From contig NZ_CP031223.1 in the NCBI RefSeq assembly GCF_008973485.1, positions 2,914,001 to 2,978,000 of the forward strand: DNA of 64,000 nucleotides, read 5' to 3'. Below are positions 18,010-29,435 of this stretch, in pieces. Position 1 is the stretch's first letter; each line of letters begins with the position of its first letter. The position numbers and the translations under genes were made by a program. The notes below the pieces were generated by a model that was not told the origin of the DNA, searched no databases, and saw only the letters and a list, made by a program, of their open reading frames with translations. This DNA comes from Psychrobacillus glaciei (GTDB lineage Bacteria > Bacillota > Bacilli > Bacillales_A > Planococcaceae).

Positions 18010-18723
18010 TTAATTGTTTGGAGTTGTATTAGGTATTTCCACTGAAGGACGGATCCCCTCTCCTTTCGTATAAAAATTTGGAACCTGCCCTTGGACTAAT
18101 CCCATTGCCACTGGAATTGTTTGCTCAACTTCACTCATTTTACTTGCGAGTGGGACTATAATTTGGACATTTACTTTTATTCGAATGTTTATTTCAACTA
18201 AGGCACTGTTAATCCCAAACTCAGTAATGCTCGATTCTACCGTAGATTGTACATTTCCTATTACATGAAATCTTATGGGAATTTTCGGACCTAAGTTACC
18301 AATAAGCGGAATATTAGTTGCTTCCGCCAATGGAACATAAAACACCACTCCACCTTTATCTTCCATTGCATGCTCATCATATTCAATATCATCTAGGTAA
18401 GGCAAACTAGATAAGTTTCCTTTTTCTGCTTGTTCTAAATGATATTGCACCAAGCTATTCGTTTCGGATAGTTTTTTAGTAATGACATCTGTATTAAACT
18501 TCATAGTCTGCATATTTTTGCTACCAGACGGAACCTCATCCATAATATCATTTACATCTAATACAATTTTTGAGTTCTCATTAACCGCTTTGCTAATGAC
18601 CATTGAAGCTATTTTAGTTGTTTGAATTTCCGCGTATTGAAGGAAAGTAGGAGTTAATCTACCATTGACCCAATATAATACACCCGCAATGGAAAGTATA
18701 AAAAAAGTCAAAAAAATGGCCAA
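18010..18723 (-). CDS. yunB: YunB family sporulation protein
   Basis: YunB-like protein of the sporulation gene set. It has one N-terminal transmembrane helix and an extracytoplasmic domain containing the family core LIGNLGPKIPIRFHVIGNVQ near residue 125 and GINSALVEINIRIKV. The start is unclear. The TTG at 18,723 has no ribosome site and would begin in the membrane helix. The same frame extends 17 codons upstream, through a basic stretch (FYRKKKRFIFFTNQRK), to a CTG at 18,774 that follows GGGGGA by 6 bases. A basic head before the helix is what the family has, so the true start may be the CTG. A yunA homologue is not between this gene and lipA. Confidence 0.8.
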   Translation of the reverse strand: MAIFLTFFILSIAGVLYWVNGRLTPTFLQYAEIQTTKIASMVISKAVNENSKIVLDVNDIMDEVPSGSKNMQTMKFNTDVITKKLSETNSLVQYHLEQAEKGNLSSLPYLDDIEYDEHAMEDKGGVVFYVPLAEATNIPLIGNLGPKIPIRFHVIGNVQSTVESSITEFGINSALVEINIRIKVNVQIIVPLASKMSEVEQTIPVAMGLVQGQVPNFYTKGEGIRPSVEIPNTTPNN

Positions 18724-18774
18724 TTTACGCTGATTCGTAAAAAATATGAAACGTTTCTTTTTCCTATAAAACAG

Positions 18775-18817
18775 AAAAAATCCCCCTAATTACTTATATG
18801 TAACGGAAGGATTTTTT
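18775..18817 (-). terminator. Terminator after yunD
   Basis: AAAAAATCC / GGATTTTTT outer stem with further partial pairing inside (TTCC with GGG). On the minus strand it lies 8 bases after the yunD stop. Its right arm contains the GGGGGA that could also be the ribosome site of yunB. Confidence 0.7.
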
Positions 18818-18824
18818 ATGTGAA

Positions 18825-20186
18825 TTACCTTTTAGATTCTTGTTGTTTTCCATACCACTTCATCACATCTCGTATGAATTCTGGCATAAAATATTGTTTG
18901 TTTGCAAATTTAAATGCAGGAAAAAAATAACCAAAAGTAAACATATCTAATGTTGCAAGTGCATACGTCTTTTCATGTTTTAAAATTTCTCCTTTTACAT
19001 AAACGTCACCATTTTCTTGTTCCGTTAAATCTACAAATTGCATTGCCCCCAAATATTTTCCTCTAAATCCTAAACCTTTTACTTCGAGAAGTGGCCATTT
19101 TTCGTTTTTGGATAGCTGAATCATTTCTAATAATTCTGCTCCAGTTAGCGTGACAACGCATGGATTTATTGGATGAGGTAAAAGTTTATGTAAATCACTA
19201 GCGGTAATATTTCCTTTCGGTAAATCCGTTAAAAAAATCCCAGCAGGAAACATCGCACAATCAGCCCCTGTAAATGCTAATAACGCTTCACCAAAGAAAT
19301 CGGACATATTGGAGGAATGAAACCAATCTTTCTTTAACAATATAGAGTTTTGAAAGAGTATGGTAGCTAATTTGTTCTCCCCAATCCGCTTCCATGTTTC
19401 CAATTGCTCTAAATCATTTGCAGGTTTATGAAGATCCTCTACTGGATGTAGGGTTGCCTTTTTAGAGATAATTCGTTTACAGCTATGGTCATAATCGAAC
19501 ATAACATTACCTACATATGCCCCGTACTTACCCGCAGCGGCTTGTAGTGTTCCATTTACCATTTTTCCTTCTTCAAAAAAGTGGTGTGTATGTGAACCAA
19601 AAATAACATCAATTTGGGGAATTTGTTTGGAAATTAATTCGTCTTGCGAAATCCCTAAATGGGACATACACAGGATAATATCCACTTTATTCTCCATTTT
19701 CTCACAAACTTCTTTTAATCGATTGATCGGCTCTTGAATATGCCATCCCAACTTTTCATAATAAATGCCAAAATCTGCTGTTGCAGCTATAATTCCAATT
19801 CGTATACCAGAAGGAGTTTCATGGATTTTATAGGGTAACATCCATGATGGAATTGCCCCATTTTGATCTGTAAAATTGGATACAACGACCTCAAAACTCG
19901 CATCATTGTAGAGGTTTTCTAATTCCTCATGACTTAAAGTTATTCCCTCGTTATTGCCAATTGTCACATAATCATAACTAGCTGCATTCAACAACTCAAC
20001 ATTCCCTCTACCTAGTGTACCTTCAGTGAAAATATTTGATCGATCTATATGATCACCGATGTCTAAAATAAGGCAAGTATCATGCATCGCTCTTCTTTCA
20101 GAGAGAAACTGATGAATTGTTGACCAGTTTTCTAAGTGACTATGCAAATCATTCGTATGATAAATTTGAATTGTTTCTCTCAACAT
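18825..20186 (-). CDS. yunD: Bifunctional metallophosphatase/5'-nucleotidase (YunD)
   Basis: 453-residue cytosolic UshA/CpdB-type enzyme without a signal peptide. The metallophosphatase domain covers about residues 1-230: HTNDLHSH near residue 9, DIGDHIDRS near 41, TIGNNEG near 77, CMSHLG near 170 and GSHTHH near 195 supply the two-metal site. The 5'-nucleotidase C-terminal domain follows (TGAELLEM near residue 352). Likely hydrolyses nucleotides or related phosphoesters. The ATG has AGGTGGGAG just upstream. It is 17 bases downstream of yunE and probably in the yunF-yunE-yunD operon. Confidence 0.9.
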   Translation of the reverse strand: MLRETIQIYHTNDLHSHLENWSTIHQFLSERRAMHDTCLILDIGDHIDRSNIFTEGTLGRGNVELLNAASYDYVTIGNNEGITLSHEELENLYNDASFEVVVSNFTDQNGAIPSWMLPYKIHETPSGIRIGIIAATADFGIYYEKLGWHIQEPINRLKEVCEKMENKVDIILCMSHLGISQDELISKQIPQIDVIFGSHTHHFFEEGKMVNGTLQAAAGKYGAYVGNVMFDYDHSCKRIISKKATLHPVEDLHKPANDLEQLETWKRIGENKLATILFQNSILLKKDWFHSSNMSDFFGEALLAFTGADCAMFPAGIFLTDLPKGNITASDLHKLLPHPINPCVVTLTGAELLEMIQLSKNEKWPLLEVKGLGFRGKYLGAMQFVDLTEQENGDVYVKGEILKHEKTYALATLDMFTFGYFFPAFKFANKQYFMPEFIRDVMKWYGKQQESKR

Positions 20187-20203
20187 GCTCCCACCTTTTT
20201 ATT

Positions 20204-21022
20204 TTACATAAGTCCAGCTATTATAGAACGGACTCCTAATAGAAGCAATACGATACGGAGCGCAATCACTAGTGTCTCTGAGTTGAGCTTTTTATTCAAA
20301 CTTGCACCAAATTTTGCGCCAATATATGCTGCTGGAATAACAGGAATCGTATAAAGCCAGGGAACATTCCCTAATGAAATATGTGTGATGGAATTGATAA
20401 TAGAAGATAAAAATACCATAAACATAGACGTTGCAATTGCAACATGTGGAGGAAATAGAAATAATAATATCATAGCAGGAACAATGATAGATCCTCCACC
20501 AATGCCAAATAGACCTGAGGCAAAACCAACTCCAAATGTTAACACTATCGCAAACCAAATTGGATAACCATATACATACGTATCTCTATCATCTGTAAAT
20601 GTTCTTTTTTTACCGTTTTCTACAAACCACTTAACAGGTTTTAAATATTTTCGCACAAGCAAAAGAGTAGATAATATGATTAATAATATTCCAAAATATA
20701 AATTAAAGGATGGTAGATCTAGTCCTTTATTTACAAAAGCGCCAAGTATTGTTCCAGGTATACTTCCAATAAAGAAGATAAATCCACTTTTAAAATCTAC
20801 CGTTTTTGTTTTCGTATAAGAAAGAGTAGAAGAAAGTCCCGTGAAAATCATCATCACTACAGATAGTCCAACTACGCTCTGGGGAGTAATATTTGGAATT
20901 AATCCAAGTGTTGTACCAAAAAACAAAACTGCTGGAACTAAAATTACACCGCCACCTAAACCTACTAATGCCCCTACTATCCCCGAGAAAAGACCCGCCG
21001 CTACAAGTACTACCCACTCCAT
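20204..21022 (-). CDS. yunE: TSUP/TauE family transporter (YunE)
   Basis: 272-residue membrane protein of the sulfite exporter TauE/SafE (TSUP) family with eight predicted helices in two repeated halves. Repeat motifs are GALVGLGGGVILVPAVLF near residue 16 and GLFGIGGGSIIVPAMILLF near residue 170. Such proteins carry sulfite, sulfoacetate or related anions; the substrate cannot be inferred. Its ATG overlaps the stop of yunF by one base (TAATG). Confidence 0.9.
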   Translation of the reverse strand: MEWVVLVAAGLFSGIVGALVGLGGGVILVPAVLFFGTTLGLIPNITPQSVVGLSVVMMIFTGLSSTLSYTKTKTVDFKSGFIFFIGSIPGTILGAFVNKGLDLPSFNLYFGILLIILSTLLLVRKYLKPVKWFVENGKKRTFTDDRDTYVYGYPIWFAIVLTFGVGFASGLFGIGGGSIIVPAMILLFLFPPHVAIATSMFMVFLSSIINSITHISLGNVPWLYTIPVIPAAYIGAKFGASLNKKLNSETLVIALRIVLLLLGVRSIIAGLM

Positions 21023-21873
21023 TAAATCCCACCTTCAAATAAGTCTAGTTGCTTTGGAGCCAAACCTTCAAATTCAATGCCAAGCATTTTTTTAAAAGTG
21101 TTTGCATTTTTGGCTGAATGCCCTCCTGAATTATTATTAAATAAAACCACCACTTCATCTGCTTGCTTATGCAATTGCTCGCAAACCTTTTGAATTACGG
21201 TTAGTTCTTCTTTATTATAATCATATAGATAGCGAACGTCTCGCCAATTTACGTTATTTCCTGGATTAATCCATCCATATGTATTTCGTCCATGTAATCG
21301 AAATAAAACCTTGTTTGAAGTAGTAATAGGAACTAGAGGAACACACCCTTTTCCGACTTGTGGTTCATCACAAACCGTATGATGAAATTGATGTTCTCTT
21401 AAAAATTGAACTGTTTGATGTTTAAAATCAGGAGCATACCATGACTGGTGACGGAACTCAATTGCAACTTCGAAATCTCTCAGTTCTTCTCTTACTCTCA
21501 TTATATAATCTACATTTTCCTTTTCACATTTAAACCATGGTGGAAATTGCACTAAAACCATAGATAGTTTTCCATGCTCTTTATAAGGTTGAATGGATTC
21601 CCGATAAATTTGGAACATCTCATTTATAGAATCAAATGGAGACTCTGTGCGAAGATGACCGGTAATTCCTTGAAATGCTTTAACCACAAATTGAAAATTA
21701 TCCGGTGTTTCTTTTAGCCATTTATGTGTATTTTTTATTGGCTGGATCGCATAAAAAGAAGCATCTAGCTCTACTACTGGAAAATGGGAGGTATAATCCT
21801 GAAGCTTCTGTTTTGGAGAGGAAGTATATAAATCCGGATGATCTCCCCATCCCGTTAAACCCACCTTAATCAT
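21022..21873 (-). CDS. yunF: DUF72 family protein (YunF)
   Basis: 283-residue protein with a DUF72 TIM-barrel fold, function unknown. The family start VGLTGWGDHPDLY, the ELDASFYAIQ strand near residue 36, FVVKAFQGITGH near residue 62, and VAIEFRHQSWY near residue 134 are all visible, plus VVLFNNNSGGHSAKNA near the C-terminus. First gene of the yunF-yunE-yunD operon, directly coupled to yunE. Confidence 0.88.
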   Translation of the reverse strand: MIKVGLTGWGDHPDLYTSSPKQKLQDYTSHFPVVELDASFYAIQPIKNTHKWLKETPDNFQFVVKAFQGITGHLRTESPFDSINEMFQIYRESIQPYKEHGKLSMVLVQFPPWFKCEKENVDYIMRVREELRDFEVAIEFRHQSWYAPDFKHQTVQFLREHQFHHTVCDEPQVGKGCVPLVPITTSNKVLFRLHGRNTYGWINPGNNVNWRDVRYLYDYNKEELTVIQKVCEQLHKQADEVVVLFNNNSGGHSAKNANTFKKMLGIEFEGLAPKQLDLFEGGI

Positions 21874-21963
21874 CTAATCACCCCACTGTTTATACAATAT
21901 ATCATATCATTATCTTAGTTTAAGTGACAAAAAATGAACTTCTTCAAACCCGTAATCCTTTTT

Positions 21964-22015
21964 AGGAAAAATAAAAAGGCAACAGGGATGAATGTTATTT
22001 CATCCTGTTGCCTTC
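21964..22015 (-). terminator. Terminator of the suf operon
   Basis: Stem AAGGCAACAGG-ATG / CAT-CCTGTTGCCTT around a 10-base loop, followed on the minus strand by TTTTTATTTTT. Starts about 19 bases after the sufB stop. Confidence 0.88.
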
Positions 22016-22033
22016 ATCATAAAGGTTATCGAA

Positions 22034-23431
22034 TTAACCGATAGAGCCTTCCATTTCGAATTTAATTAATCTATTCATCTCAACCGCATATTCCATCGGA
22101 AGTTCTTTTGTGAATGGCTCGATGAAGCCCATTACGATCATTTCAGTTGCTTCTTCTTCACTTAGCCCACGACTCATCAAGTAGAATAATTGTTCTTCTG
22201 AAACTTTTGAAACTTTCGCTTCATGCTCAAGAGAAATATTATCATTCAAGATTTCGTTGTAAGGAATTGTATCGGAAGTCGACAAATTATCCATAATTAA
22301 TGTATCACATTCAATGTTAGCACGAGCACCAGTTGCTTTACGTCCAAAATGAACGATACCGCGGTACGTTACTTTTCCACCTTGTTTCGAAATTGATTTC
22401 GATACAATCGTTGAAGAAGTATTTGGAGCTAAATGCATCATTTTTGCACCAGCATCTTGGTGTTGGCCTTTACCAGCGATTGCGATAGAAAGTGTCATAC
22501 CACGAGCACCTTCACCTTTAAGGATAACTGCTGGATATTTCATTGTTAATTTCGACCCAATATTTCCATCAATCCATTCCATTGTTGCGTTAGCATCACA
22601 AACTGCACGTTTAGTAACTAAGTTATATACGTTGTTTGCCCAGTTTTGGATCGTTGTATATCGGCAATAAGCATCTTTTTTAATAATGATCTCAACAACT
22701 GCACTATGAAGTGAGTTTGTTGTATAAACAGGAGCTGTACAACCTTCTACATAATGTACAGAAGCGCCTTCGTCAACAATGATTAGTGTACGTTCGAATT
22801 GACCCATATTTTCTGAGTTAATACGGAAGTACGCTTGAAGTGGTGTATCCACTTTCACACCTGGTGGTACGTAGATAAATGACCCACCTGACCATACCGC
22901 TGAGTTTAGTGCAGAGAACTTATTATCAGAAGAAGGAATTACAGTTCCCCAGTGTTTCTTGAAAATGTCTTCATTTTCACGTAAAGCTGAATCCGTATCT
23001 TTAAATACGATACCTAAATCTTGAAGCTCTTGTTTCATATTGTGGTAAACCACTTCTGATTCATACTGCGCAGAAACACCTGCAAGATATTTTTGTTCCG
23101 CTTCTGGAATACCAAGCTTATCAAATGTTGCTTTGATTTCCTCTGGCACTTCATCCCATGATTTCTCGGTTCCTTGTGAAGGTTTTACATAGTACGTAAT
23201 TTCATCAAAGCTTAATGAACCAAAATCTCCACCCCATTGTGGCATAGGTTTAGAATAGAAAATTTCTAACGCTTTTAAGCGATAATCTAACATCCATTGG
23301 GGCTCATTTTTCATACGTGAAATTTCTTCCACAATTTCTTTCGTTAACCCACGTTTTGAACGGAAAATGGATACGTCTTTGTCGTGGAAACCATATTTGT
23401 AATCACCAATTTCAGGCATTTTTTTTGCCAT
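22034..23431 (-). CDS. sufB: Fe-S cluster assembly scaffold SufB
   Basis: 465-residue SufB, core scaffold of the SufBCD complex on which Fe-S clusters are built in the cytosol. The beta-helix domain contains [16 protein letters not shown] near residue 190, the conserved [19 protein letters not shown] near residue 235 with its cysteine, and the C-terminal SFD-like region [18 protein letters not shown] near residue 424. Last gene of sufC-sufD-sufS-sufU-sufB. Confidence 0.96.
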   Translation of the reverse strand: MAKKMPEIGDYKYGFHDKDVSIFRSKRGLTKEIVEEISRMKNEPQWMLDYRLKALEIFYSKPMPQWGGDFGSLSFDEITYYVKPSQGTEKSWDEVPEEIKATFDKLGIPEAEQKYLAGVSAQYESEVVYHNMKQELQDLGIVFKDTDSALRENEDIFKKHWGTVIPSSDNKFSALNSAVWSGGSFIYVPPGVKVDTPLQAYFRINSENMGQFERTLIIVDEGASVHYVEGCTAPVYTTNSLHSAVVEIIIKKDAYCRYTTIQNWANNVYNLVTKRAVCDANATMEWIDGNIGSKLTMKYPAVILKGEGARGMTLSIAIAGKGQHQDAGAKMMHLAPNTSSTIVSKSISKQGGKVTYRGIVHFGRKATGARANIECDTLIMDNLSTSDTIPYNEILNDNISLEHEAKVSKVSEEQLFYLMSRGLSEEEATEMIVMGFIEPFTKELPMEYAVEMNRLIKFEMEGSIG

Positions 23432-23452
23432 CGTATTTCCTCCGTTCTTCTA

Positions 23453-26413
<2,961 letters not shown>

Positions 26414-26431
26414 GCTGATTCGTCCCCTTTC

Positions 26432-27211
26432 TTATGCTTCTTGTCCAACTGTCTCGTCTTCAATTCCTAATTCAACTTTAATCCAGTCATATCCTTGTGC
26501 TTCTAATTTTTGAGCAAGCTCAGGACCTCCAGATTTAACAACACGCCCTTGCATCATTACATGTACATGATCAGGAGTTATGTAGTTAAGCAGGCGTTGG
26601 TAGTGAGTGATTACTAAGCTTCCGAATCCTTCTCCACGCATTTCATTGATACCTTTAGAAACAACTTTAAGTGCATCGATATCTAGACCAGAGTCAATTT
26701 CATCTAAAATAGCGAATTTTGGTTTTAACATCATTAATTGAAGAATTTCGTTACGTTTCTTTTCTCCACCAGAGAATCCTTCATTTAAATAGCGTTGAGC
26801 CATATCCAAGTCCATTTCTAAAAATTCCATTTTGCTATCAAGTTCGCGAATGAACTTCATTAATGAAATCTCATCGCCTTCTTCGCGACGTGAGTTAATA
26901 GCAGAACGTAAGAAGTCCGCATTTGTTACTCCAGTAATTTCACTTGGATATTGCATTGCTAAAAATAGACCCGCTTGAGCACGTTCGTCTACTGCCATTT
27001 CTAATACGTCTGCACCGTCCAATTCAATTGAACCAGAAGTAACTTCATATTTAGGATGCCCCATAATAGCAGACGCTAAAGTTGATTTACCAGTACCATT
27101 CGGACCCATAACCGCGTGAATTTCATTTGTATTAATTGTTAAATTAAGACCCTTTAAAATCTCTTTACCGTCGATAGCAACGTGTAAATCCTTAATCACT
27201 AAAGTTGACAT
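26432..27211 (-). CDS. sufC: Fe-S assembly ATPase SufC
   Basis: 259-residue ABC-type ATPase that drives conformational change in SufBCD. Walker A GPNGTGKSTL near residue 36, signature FSGGEKKR near residue 147, Walker B AILDEIDSGLDID near residue 166 and the switch His in VITHYQRLL near 203. First gene of the operon, preceded by a good promoter candidate and AATGGAGG before the ATG. Confidence 0.96.
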   Translation of the reverse strand: MSTLVIKDLHVAIDGKEILKGLNLTINTNEIHAVMGPNGTGKSTLASAIMGHPKYEVTSGSIELDGADVLEMAVDERAQAGLFLAMQYPSEITGVTNADFLRSAINSRREEGDEISLMKFIRELDSKMEFLEMDLDMAQRYLNEGFSGGEKKRNEILQLMMLKPKFAILDEIDSGLDIDALKVVSKGINEMRGEGFGSLVITHYQRLLNYITPDHVHVMMQGRVVKSGGPELAQKLEAQGYDWIKVELGIEDETVGQEA

Positions 27212-27270
27212 TTAATAACCTCCATTAGGTAACTATGAATGGTAATCCATTCTAATTTATTATCATTCTA

Positions 27271-27299
27271 ATCTTAACCCAAAGTCTACTGCCATGCAA
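27271..27299 (-). promoter_or_regulatory. Probable sigma-A promoter of the suf operon
   Basis: On the minus strand TTGCAT (27,294-27,299) and TAAGAT (27,271-27,276) are separated by 17 bases, about 60 bases upstream of sufC. Spacing and hexamers fit sigma-A. Confidence 0.6.
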
Positions 27300-27453
27300 A
27301 TCTTTTGAAATACTTTCTCATTTAGAATGAAAAACGATTGTATTTCATGCTTTCTATACTCTTTCACCTGAACTTCATACAAAAAAATAATCCACCTATA
27401 TTTTCAATAACATTACCTAAATGAGAATCAATTTCACTATGTATTTATTTTTC

Positions 27454-27492
27454 AACAAAAAAATCCATAGAGATACATTTCTCCATGGATTC
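27454..27492 (-). terminator. Terminator after a small gene
   Basis: AATCCATgGAGA / TCTCtATGGATT (minus-strand order) around a 6-base loop, followed by TTTTTTTG. It stands 16 bases after the stop of the small reading frame at 27,508-27,663, which is the main argument that this frame is a gene. Confidence 0.8.
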
Positions 27493-27507
27493 TTCTTTTC
27501 TATTATA

Positions 27508-27663
27508 TTATCCTCTAAAGGCTTGTGCATAAATTTTCGCGACTAGTTGGACACTCTTCTCATGATCTAGCTGTCTTCGTTGTTCAACCTTCAAACGTAA
27601 ATCTTGGCTGTTTCGTAATTCAGCATACCCGAATCCGTGAACTCCCCTAAACGCGTGTTCCAT
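27508..27663 (-). CDS. Small conserved-looking protein, start uncertain
   Basis: 51 residues from the first ATG, mostly charged and helical: FRGVHGFGYAELRNSQDL near residue 5, then KVEQRRQLDHEKSVQLVAKI and an AQAFRG end. The frame continues upstream in an open, protein-like stretch (ISSEELPYTGQ) to an ATT codon that stands 7 bases after AAAGGA, whereas the first ATG has only a weak AGGA. Either ATT is the start, the ATG is used, or a frameshift has removed the original start. A terminator follows. I do not recognise the family. Confidence 0.5.
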   Translation of the reverse strand: MEHAFRGVHGFGYAELRNSQDLRLKVEQRRQLDHEKSVQLVAKIYAQAFRG

Positions 27664-27766
27664 TTGTCCTGTATAAGGCAACTCTTCCGAACTAATAATG
27701 AATCATTCCTTTCACATTTTAAAACAACTACTCTATTAGTCTACCCATTTGAAAGCATGACAAACC

Positions 27767-27880
27767 TTATTTTTTGGAAGAAAATTTAACTACTATGGTT
27801 GCTAATGCTCCATCACCAGTAACACCATGAGCTGAAATCATCGTTATTCCTAACATAAACATAAAAGGAATAGATGCAGT
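27767..27880 (-). pseudogene. Possible 3' remnant of a membrane transporter gene
   Basis: About 35 codons in one frame, hydrophobic and protein-like (IPFMFMLGITMISAHGVTGD), ending KFSSKK and a stop, without a start. The glycine-rich ISAHGVTGDGAL segment faintly recalls the conserved loop of dicarboxylate symporters. It runs upstream into repeat array 1, which would have replaced the rest. Weak. Confidence 0.25.
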
Positions 27881-27891
27881 CTTTTGGCAGG

Positions 27892-28305
27892 GGCATACGG
27901 GATTCATTTTGGAGCGGATGGGCTCTCTTTAGGGGCATATAGCATCTGTTTAGGTGCACTTGTATTTGGTAGGGGCATACAGGATTCCTTTTGGAGCAGA
28001 TGGACTCTCTTTAGGGGCATATAGCATCTGTTTAGGTGCACTTGCATTTGTGTAGGGGCATACGGGATTCATTTTGGAGCAGATGGACTCTCTTTAGGGG
28101 CATATAGCTTCTTTTTAGGTGCACTTGCATTTGTGTAGGGGCATACAGGATTCCTTTTGGAGCAGATGGACTCTCTTTAGGAGCATATAGCATCTGTTTA
28201 GGTGCACTTGCATTTGGTAGGGGCATACGGGATTCATTTTGGAGCAGATGGACTCTCTTTAGGGGCATATAGCTTCTTTTTAGGTGCACTTGCATTTGTG
28301 TAGGT
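27892..28305. repeat. Tandem repeat array 1 (five 80-83 bp units of four short monomers)
   Basis: Five near-identical units begin AGGGGCATACRGGATTC at about 27,893, 27,973, 28,055, 28,137 and 28,218. Each unit holds four related monomers of about 18-23 bases, such as TTTAGGGGCATATAGC, TTTAGGTGCACTTGC and TTTGGAGCAGATGGAC. The minus-strand monomer ATGCCCCTAAAGAGAGTCC matches array 2 (ATGCCCGTAAAGTGAAGC). There are no unique spacers, so it is not a CRISPR. The open frame over it is low-complexity and not preserved between units. Confidence 0.9.
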
Positions 28306-28345
28306 GTTGTGTAAAATCAGTTATCCACAGTTAATTTATTTTCCA

Positions 28346-28384
28346 TATAAAAGCCCTTCATTTAGTGGATGAAAGGCTTTTTCA
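28346..28384 (-). terminator. Probable terminator of the NERD gene
   Basis: AAAGCC-TTCAT / ATGAA-GGCTTT hairpin with one mismatch. The stop codon lies in the loop and one arm is the last codons. The T-run on the minus strand is short (TTTTATAT). Confidence 0.6.
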
Positions 28385-29321
28385 TTTTATAAATAGTACA
28401 TTTGTTATTGCCGTGTTTTATTAGATCAGAGTTGGAAAGAATATGTTTGGCTTCATACCTATTGTTTAAAAGTAGAAATTCTCTACATTCTTTATTGGTG
28501 ATAGAATCTTTATACAACCAAAAATAGGTAGTTAGTGCATTCTTATATGCAAAGAGATCGTTAGTCTTGCAAGCCGGACAATGCCATGTGCGTTTGCGTT
28601 TATTCATACCGATAAAACCGCATTTACTACATTCAACACCTTTTCTAAGTTCTTCTGGTTGTATGGAATAATGTTTTGTTAGTGGGAATTTAGCAAATGG
28701 GGTATTTTTCATTAGAAGAACATCTTTCATTTTTTCAATTTCTTCCATTGTAATTGTGGGTTTTTGTTTTTGAAATTGTCGAAGGTATGGCCTGACTTCG
28801 TTCTTATTAAGTATTATTGCTTTGTCAGTAGAAGATTTCACAAAACTATTTCGGGATGCGAATACAACAGCACCGAAGATTGGAACTAAAATATTATGGT
28901 CCATGAAAAATTGTGAAAGTTGGTATTTGTATTCGTTTAGTTGGTGAGCGGGGCAAGGGTATTTTTTTATTTCCCCTGTTTCTTTTCGTTGGATGAGCTG
29001 AGATGGATTCTCTTGGAACTCTAACTCGCCAATAATATTTTTGACTTCTAAAATAACTGCACCAAAGGGAGTGATTAGTAAAAAATCCAGTTCGAACGCA
29101 TTCTCCGCATACAGTAACAATTTGTGAAACACATAATATTTAAACGGCAGTTGCATTTTTTCCAGTTCTTTATATACAATTTCTTCCCCAAAATCACCTC
29201 CTTTTGTTGCACCAATTTCGTTCAGAATCTTTACATATAGTCGATGCTCTGGAGGTAATCGTTTTAATAGTTTTTCCATTGCTTCCATATGAATAGAATT
29301 TGTATAAATTTTAGCAATCAA
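28362..29321 (-). CDS. NERD domain protein with C-terminal zinc ribbon
   Basis: 319-residue protein with an N-terminal NERD (nuclease-related) domain of the PD-(D/E)xK-like type. GGDFGEEIVYKELEKM near residue 40 provides the Glu, and ELDFLLITPFGAVILEVKN near residue 77 supplies the Asp and the Glu-x-Lys pair. A four-cysteine ribbon (CSKCGF and CPACKTN, residues about 230-255) follows, and a helical tail. Starts with TTG after GGAGGTG. NERD proteins are thought to act on nucleic acids, but their biology is unclear. It sits between repeat array 1 and the met operon and is not part of the B. subtilis order, suggesting an insertion. Confidence 0.8.
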   Translation of the reverse strand: MIAKIYTNSIHMEAMEKLLKRLPPEHRLYVKILNEIGATKGGDFGEEIVYKELEKMQLPFKYYVFHKLLLYAENAFELDFLLITPFGAVILEVKNIIGELEFQENPSQLIQRKETGEIKKYPCPAHQLNEYKYQLSQFFMDHNILVPIFGAVVFASRNSFVKSSTDKAIILNKNEVRPYLRQFQKQKPTITMEEIEKMKDVLLMKNTPFAKFPLTKHYSIQPEELRKGVECSKCGFIGMNKRKRTWHCPACKTNDLFAYKNALTTYFWLYKDSITNKECREFLLLNNRYEAKHILSNSDLIKHGNNKCTIYKMKKPFIH

Positions 29322-29387
29322 TTCTTCACCACCTCCAAATCAGAATAGCATGAATAATTTATTAAATCTATTAATATATGGTTTTTC

Positions 29388-29430
29388 ACCAAAATAAAAG
29401 AAGTAGGCACGATTTCCATGCCTACTTCTG
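29388..29430 (-). terminator. Terminator of the metNPQ operon
   Basis: Perfect 10 bp stem GAAGTAGGCA / TGCCTACTTC, 9-base loop, followed on the minus strand by TTTTATTTT. Just after the metQ stop. Confidence 0.88.
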
Positions 29431-29435
29431 CTTGA

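Noticed and set aside
28032..28295. Minus-strand frame over array 1 rich in Ala-Pro-Lys
   Set aside because: Low-complexity translation of the tandem repeat, no ribosome site, not preserved between units.
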